From contig JAZKHE010000002.1 in the NCBI GenBank assembly GCA_040385525.1, forward strand, positions 186,001 to 250,000: 64,000 nucleotides of DNA, given 5' to 3'. Each line of letters starts with the position of its first letter. Within the stretch, counting starts at the first letter, position 1. The DNA is from JAZKHE01 sp040385525 (GTDB lineage: Bacteria > Bacteroidota > Bacteroidia > UBA4408). The notes under the pieces were generated by a model. The model made no database searches, was not told where the DNA came from, and saw only the letters and a program-made list of their open reading frames with translations. Shown in pieces: positions 62,704 to 64,000 of this stretch. Position numbers and translations under genes: made by a program.

Positions 62704-62767
62704 TGTGAATAATGTAATATAATTAAATTGTTTTGTAACGATTGATTTTGCATTAGCACCATCTTTG
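62704..62767 (+). promoter_or_regulatory. Regulon site E: upstream of the DUF4239 gene
   Basis: TGTGAATAATGTAATA (62704-62719), third box TTGTAACGA (62733-62741) 21 bp after the second TG, and TTTG (62764-62767, in CATCTTTG) 51 bp after it. The inverted word ATTACAC also occurs at 62778-62784, in the presumed leader. Confidence 0.7.
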
Positions 62768-62803
62768 TAGCAATAAATTACACTTTAAATTTCTTGTTAT
62801 AAA

Positions 62804-63631
62804 ATGGCAATTACCTATTATATGCTGCAAATGCCTCCGTTTTTGCTTTTTGTTTTAATCGTTTTTTTCTCAGCACTTTTTACAACCGTTTGCACTTATG
62901 TTTTCCGAAAATATGTTCGTTTAAATATTTTACGATCGCACAACGAAGTAACAGGATTTCTTTATTTATCAATTGCAAGTTTCTATGCTTTGTTACTAAG
63001 TTTTGTAATGTTATTGGTTTGGGAACAATATAACGAAGCACACAGCAACATGAGTAAAGAGGGTAGTTCTGCAATGAATTTATATCAAGACATTAAGCAT
63101 TATCCTGATACAGTTGAATCTAAAAAATTAATGACTGTATATCTAAATTTTGTTTATAACGTAGTTGACGAAGAGTTTCCAAGTATGGAAATGATGAAGC
63201 AAAGCAGAAAAACACCCGAATCGTTTAATAAAGTTTTTTATGTAATGGAACATCTAAATCCTAAAACTCCATTTCAAATTCAACTTGTTTCTCAAATGTT
63301 TAGTCATCTTAGCGAACTCTCTATGTATAGAGGATTACGCACATCTTCTATTGATGCAGAAATACCATCGCCAATTTGGTTACCAATAATTTTTGGAGCA
63401 CTTATTACTTTTTTGTGTTCATTGTTGTTAGATATTGAACATAGCAAAATGCACATTTTGTTAAATGCAATGTTAGGTGTTTTTGTTGGCGCATTTATTT
63501 TTATTATTATTCTTCTCGATCATCCTTTTACAGGAGAACTTGGTGTGGAGCCAAAACTATATAAGCAAATATTTACACTAGAACAATGGGCTACTGAATC
63601 TCCAGTTTCTAATACAATTATTATTAAATAA
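62804..63631 (+). CDS. DUF4239 membrane protein (bestrophin-like)
   Basis: A 275-residue protein with four membrane helices: two near the N-terminus (PPFLLFVLIVFFSALFTTVC, and YLSIASFYALLLSFVMLLVW) and two near the C-terminus (WLPIIFGALITFLCSLLL and LNAMLGVFVGAFIFIIILLD), enclosing a helical cytoplasmic or periplasmic region. The HNEVTGFLY motif after helix 1, the tryptophan-rich WEQYNEA after helix 2 and the final LDHPFTGELGV are the hallmarks of DUF4239. Some relatives are discussed as ion-channel-like, but the activity is unproven. It has its own copy of the regulon element (site E) and is followed 13 bp later by a lipoprotein gene. Confidence 0.85.
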   Translation: MAITYYMLQMPPFLLFVLIVFFSALFTTVCTYVFRKYVRLNILRSHNEVTGFLYLSIASFYALLLSFVMLLVWEQYNEAHSNMSKEGSSAMNLYQDIKHYPDTVESKKLMTVYLNFVYNVVDEEFPSMEMMKQSRKTPESFNKVFYVMEHLNPKTPFQIQLVSQMFSHLSELSMYRGLRTSSIDAEIPSPIWLPIIFGALITFLCSLLLDIEHSKMHILLNAMLGVFVGAFIFIIILLDHPFTGELGVEPKLYKQIFTLEQWATESPVSNTIIIK

Positions 63632-63644
63632 CAAAACAATTTAT

Positions 63645-64000
63645 ATGAAATTAAAACATTATTCTTCTGCATTTTTATTTTTATCAACACTATTTATTGT
63701 TTCGTGTACATCGCACGAAAAAACACCAGACGCTTTTGATCTTGTACAAGAACAAAAATCGCAAACTAAAGATTCTAGCATTGAGCTTGTTGTTACTAAC
63801 GAAGTTATAAAAAAAGTTGAATACACTAGTGAGTGGATTGTTTTTAAAAATGGCATAGACAGTAAAATTAAAAACAACGAAAAAAAAATTAAAGAAATAA
63901 AAGGAATGACTAGCACTAATTCCAAATTATATAAAACAATTGAAAGTTTAGAAAAAGAAAACAACGACTTGCAAAAGCAATTAAATATTTACAAAGAAGA
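63645..64000 (+). CDS. Lipoprotein with coiled coil, truncated by window end
   Basis: The ATG at 63645 opens a frame that stays open to the last base (118 codons seen). The N-terminus is a lipoprotein signal (FLFLSTLFIVSC, cysteine at residue 21). The rest is charged and predicted to form a long coiled coil (SKIKNNEKKIKEIKGM to LYKTIESLEKENNDLQKQL). It follows the DUF4239 gene by 13 bp and should be cotranscribed under regulon site E. No family can be named from the partial sequence. Confidence 0.75.
   Translation, partial: MKLKHYSSAFLFLSTLFIVSCTSHEKTPDAFDLVQEQKSQTKDSSIELVVTNEVIKKVEYTSEWIVFKNGIDSKIKNNEKKIKEIKGMTSTNSKLYKTIESLEKENNDLQKQLNIYKE

Noticed and set aside
63659..63964. 101-codon minus-strand frame at the window end
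   Set aside because: It lies opposite a plus-strand lipoprotein frame with a clear lipobox and operon position, and is hydrophobic only because it mirrors lysine-rich codons.
1..64000. Prophage, insertion sequence, toxin-antitoxin or defence island
   Set aside because: No integrase, transposase, phage structural, nuclease-defence or paired toxin-antitoxin gene was found on either strand.

Overview
This 64 kb AT-rich window comes from a chromosome of the phylum Bacteroidota, most likely a Flavobacteriales-type, carotenoid-pigmented bacterium. The evidence is three proteins with type IX secretion (T9SS) or gliding-motility sorting domains, a SprE/PorW-type T9SS lipoprotein, a DUF2723/GT117 membrane glycosyltransferase, Bacteroidota-specific families (DUF4271, DUF5106 with thioredoxin, DUF4239), TAnnTTTG-type promoters and an almost complete lack of Shine-Dalgarno sequences. 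No transposase, integrase, phage gene, CRISPR array or rRNA was seen. The species cannot be named from the sequence.

Layout. 0-2 kb: MarR regulator, a decayed short-chain dehydrogenase and an MFS exporter. 1.9-6.5 kb (minus): PhoD-like phosphatase, methyltransferase, ABC ATPase and M3 peptidase in one tight operon. 6.6-10.1 kb: a small exported protein and a large gliding-motility C-terminal-domain protein. 10.1-15 kb (minus): TolB-propeller/beta-barrel protein, TauE/SafE permease and M20 amidohydrolase. 15-16 kb: MBL hydrolase and a MazG/PRA-PH-like pyrophosphohydrolase. 16.1-19.4 kb (minus): carotenoid operon (crtI, CruF-like, crtZ, lycopene cyclase) without crtB. 19.5-28 kb: envelope protein, lipoprotein hydrolase, tRNA-Gln, GT117 protein, polysaccharide deacetylase, DUF5106 thioredoxin protein and acyl-CoA dehydrogenase. 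28-34.6 kb: a plus-strand run DUF4271-hemD-rnpA-yidD-S41 protease-O-antigen ligase-GT2. 34.7-44.7 kb: T9SS cargo, a MutS2 lacking the Smr domain, an orphan T9SS sorting-domain remnant, a second T9SS cargo and SprE/PorW.

44.7-64 kb is the most interesting part. It holds an HMA-like/AraC regulator, a PAS-hybrid histidine kinase with a 63-bp tandem repeat, a single-domain response regulator and a giant CheB-CheR-PAS-hybrid kinase. These are followed by envelope-related units: small membrane proteins, an Ig-like/DUF3494 lipoprotein with an OmpA-family protein, a small-protein/AsmA-like operon, and a DUF4239 protein with a lipoprotein. Five of the six transcription units here share one promoter architecture: a 16-bp element (consensus TGTGAATWATGTAAAC) whose second TG lies 51-52 bp upstream of a -7 TTTG/TTTA, with a third TGTA box about 20 bp after it. 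I read this as an autoregulated signalling module sitting next to its own envelope/stress regulon. The site alignment is direct observation. The identity of the binding protein and the physiological signal are inference.
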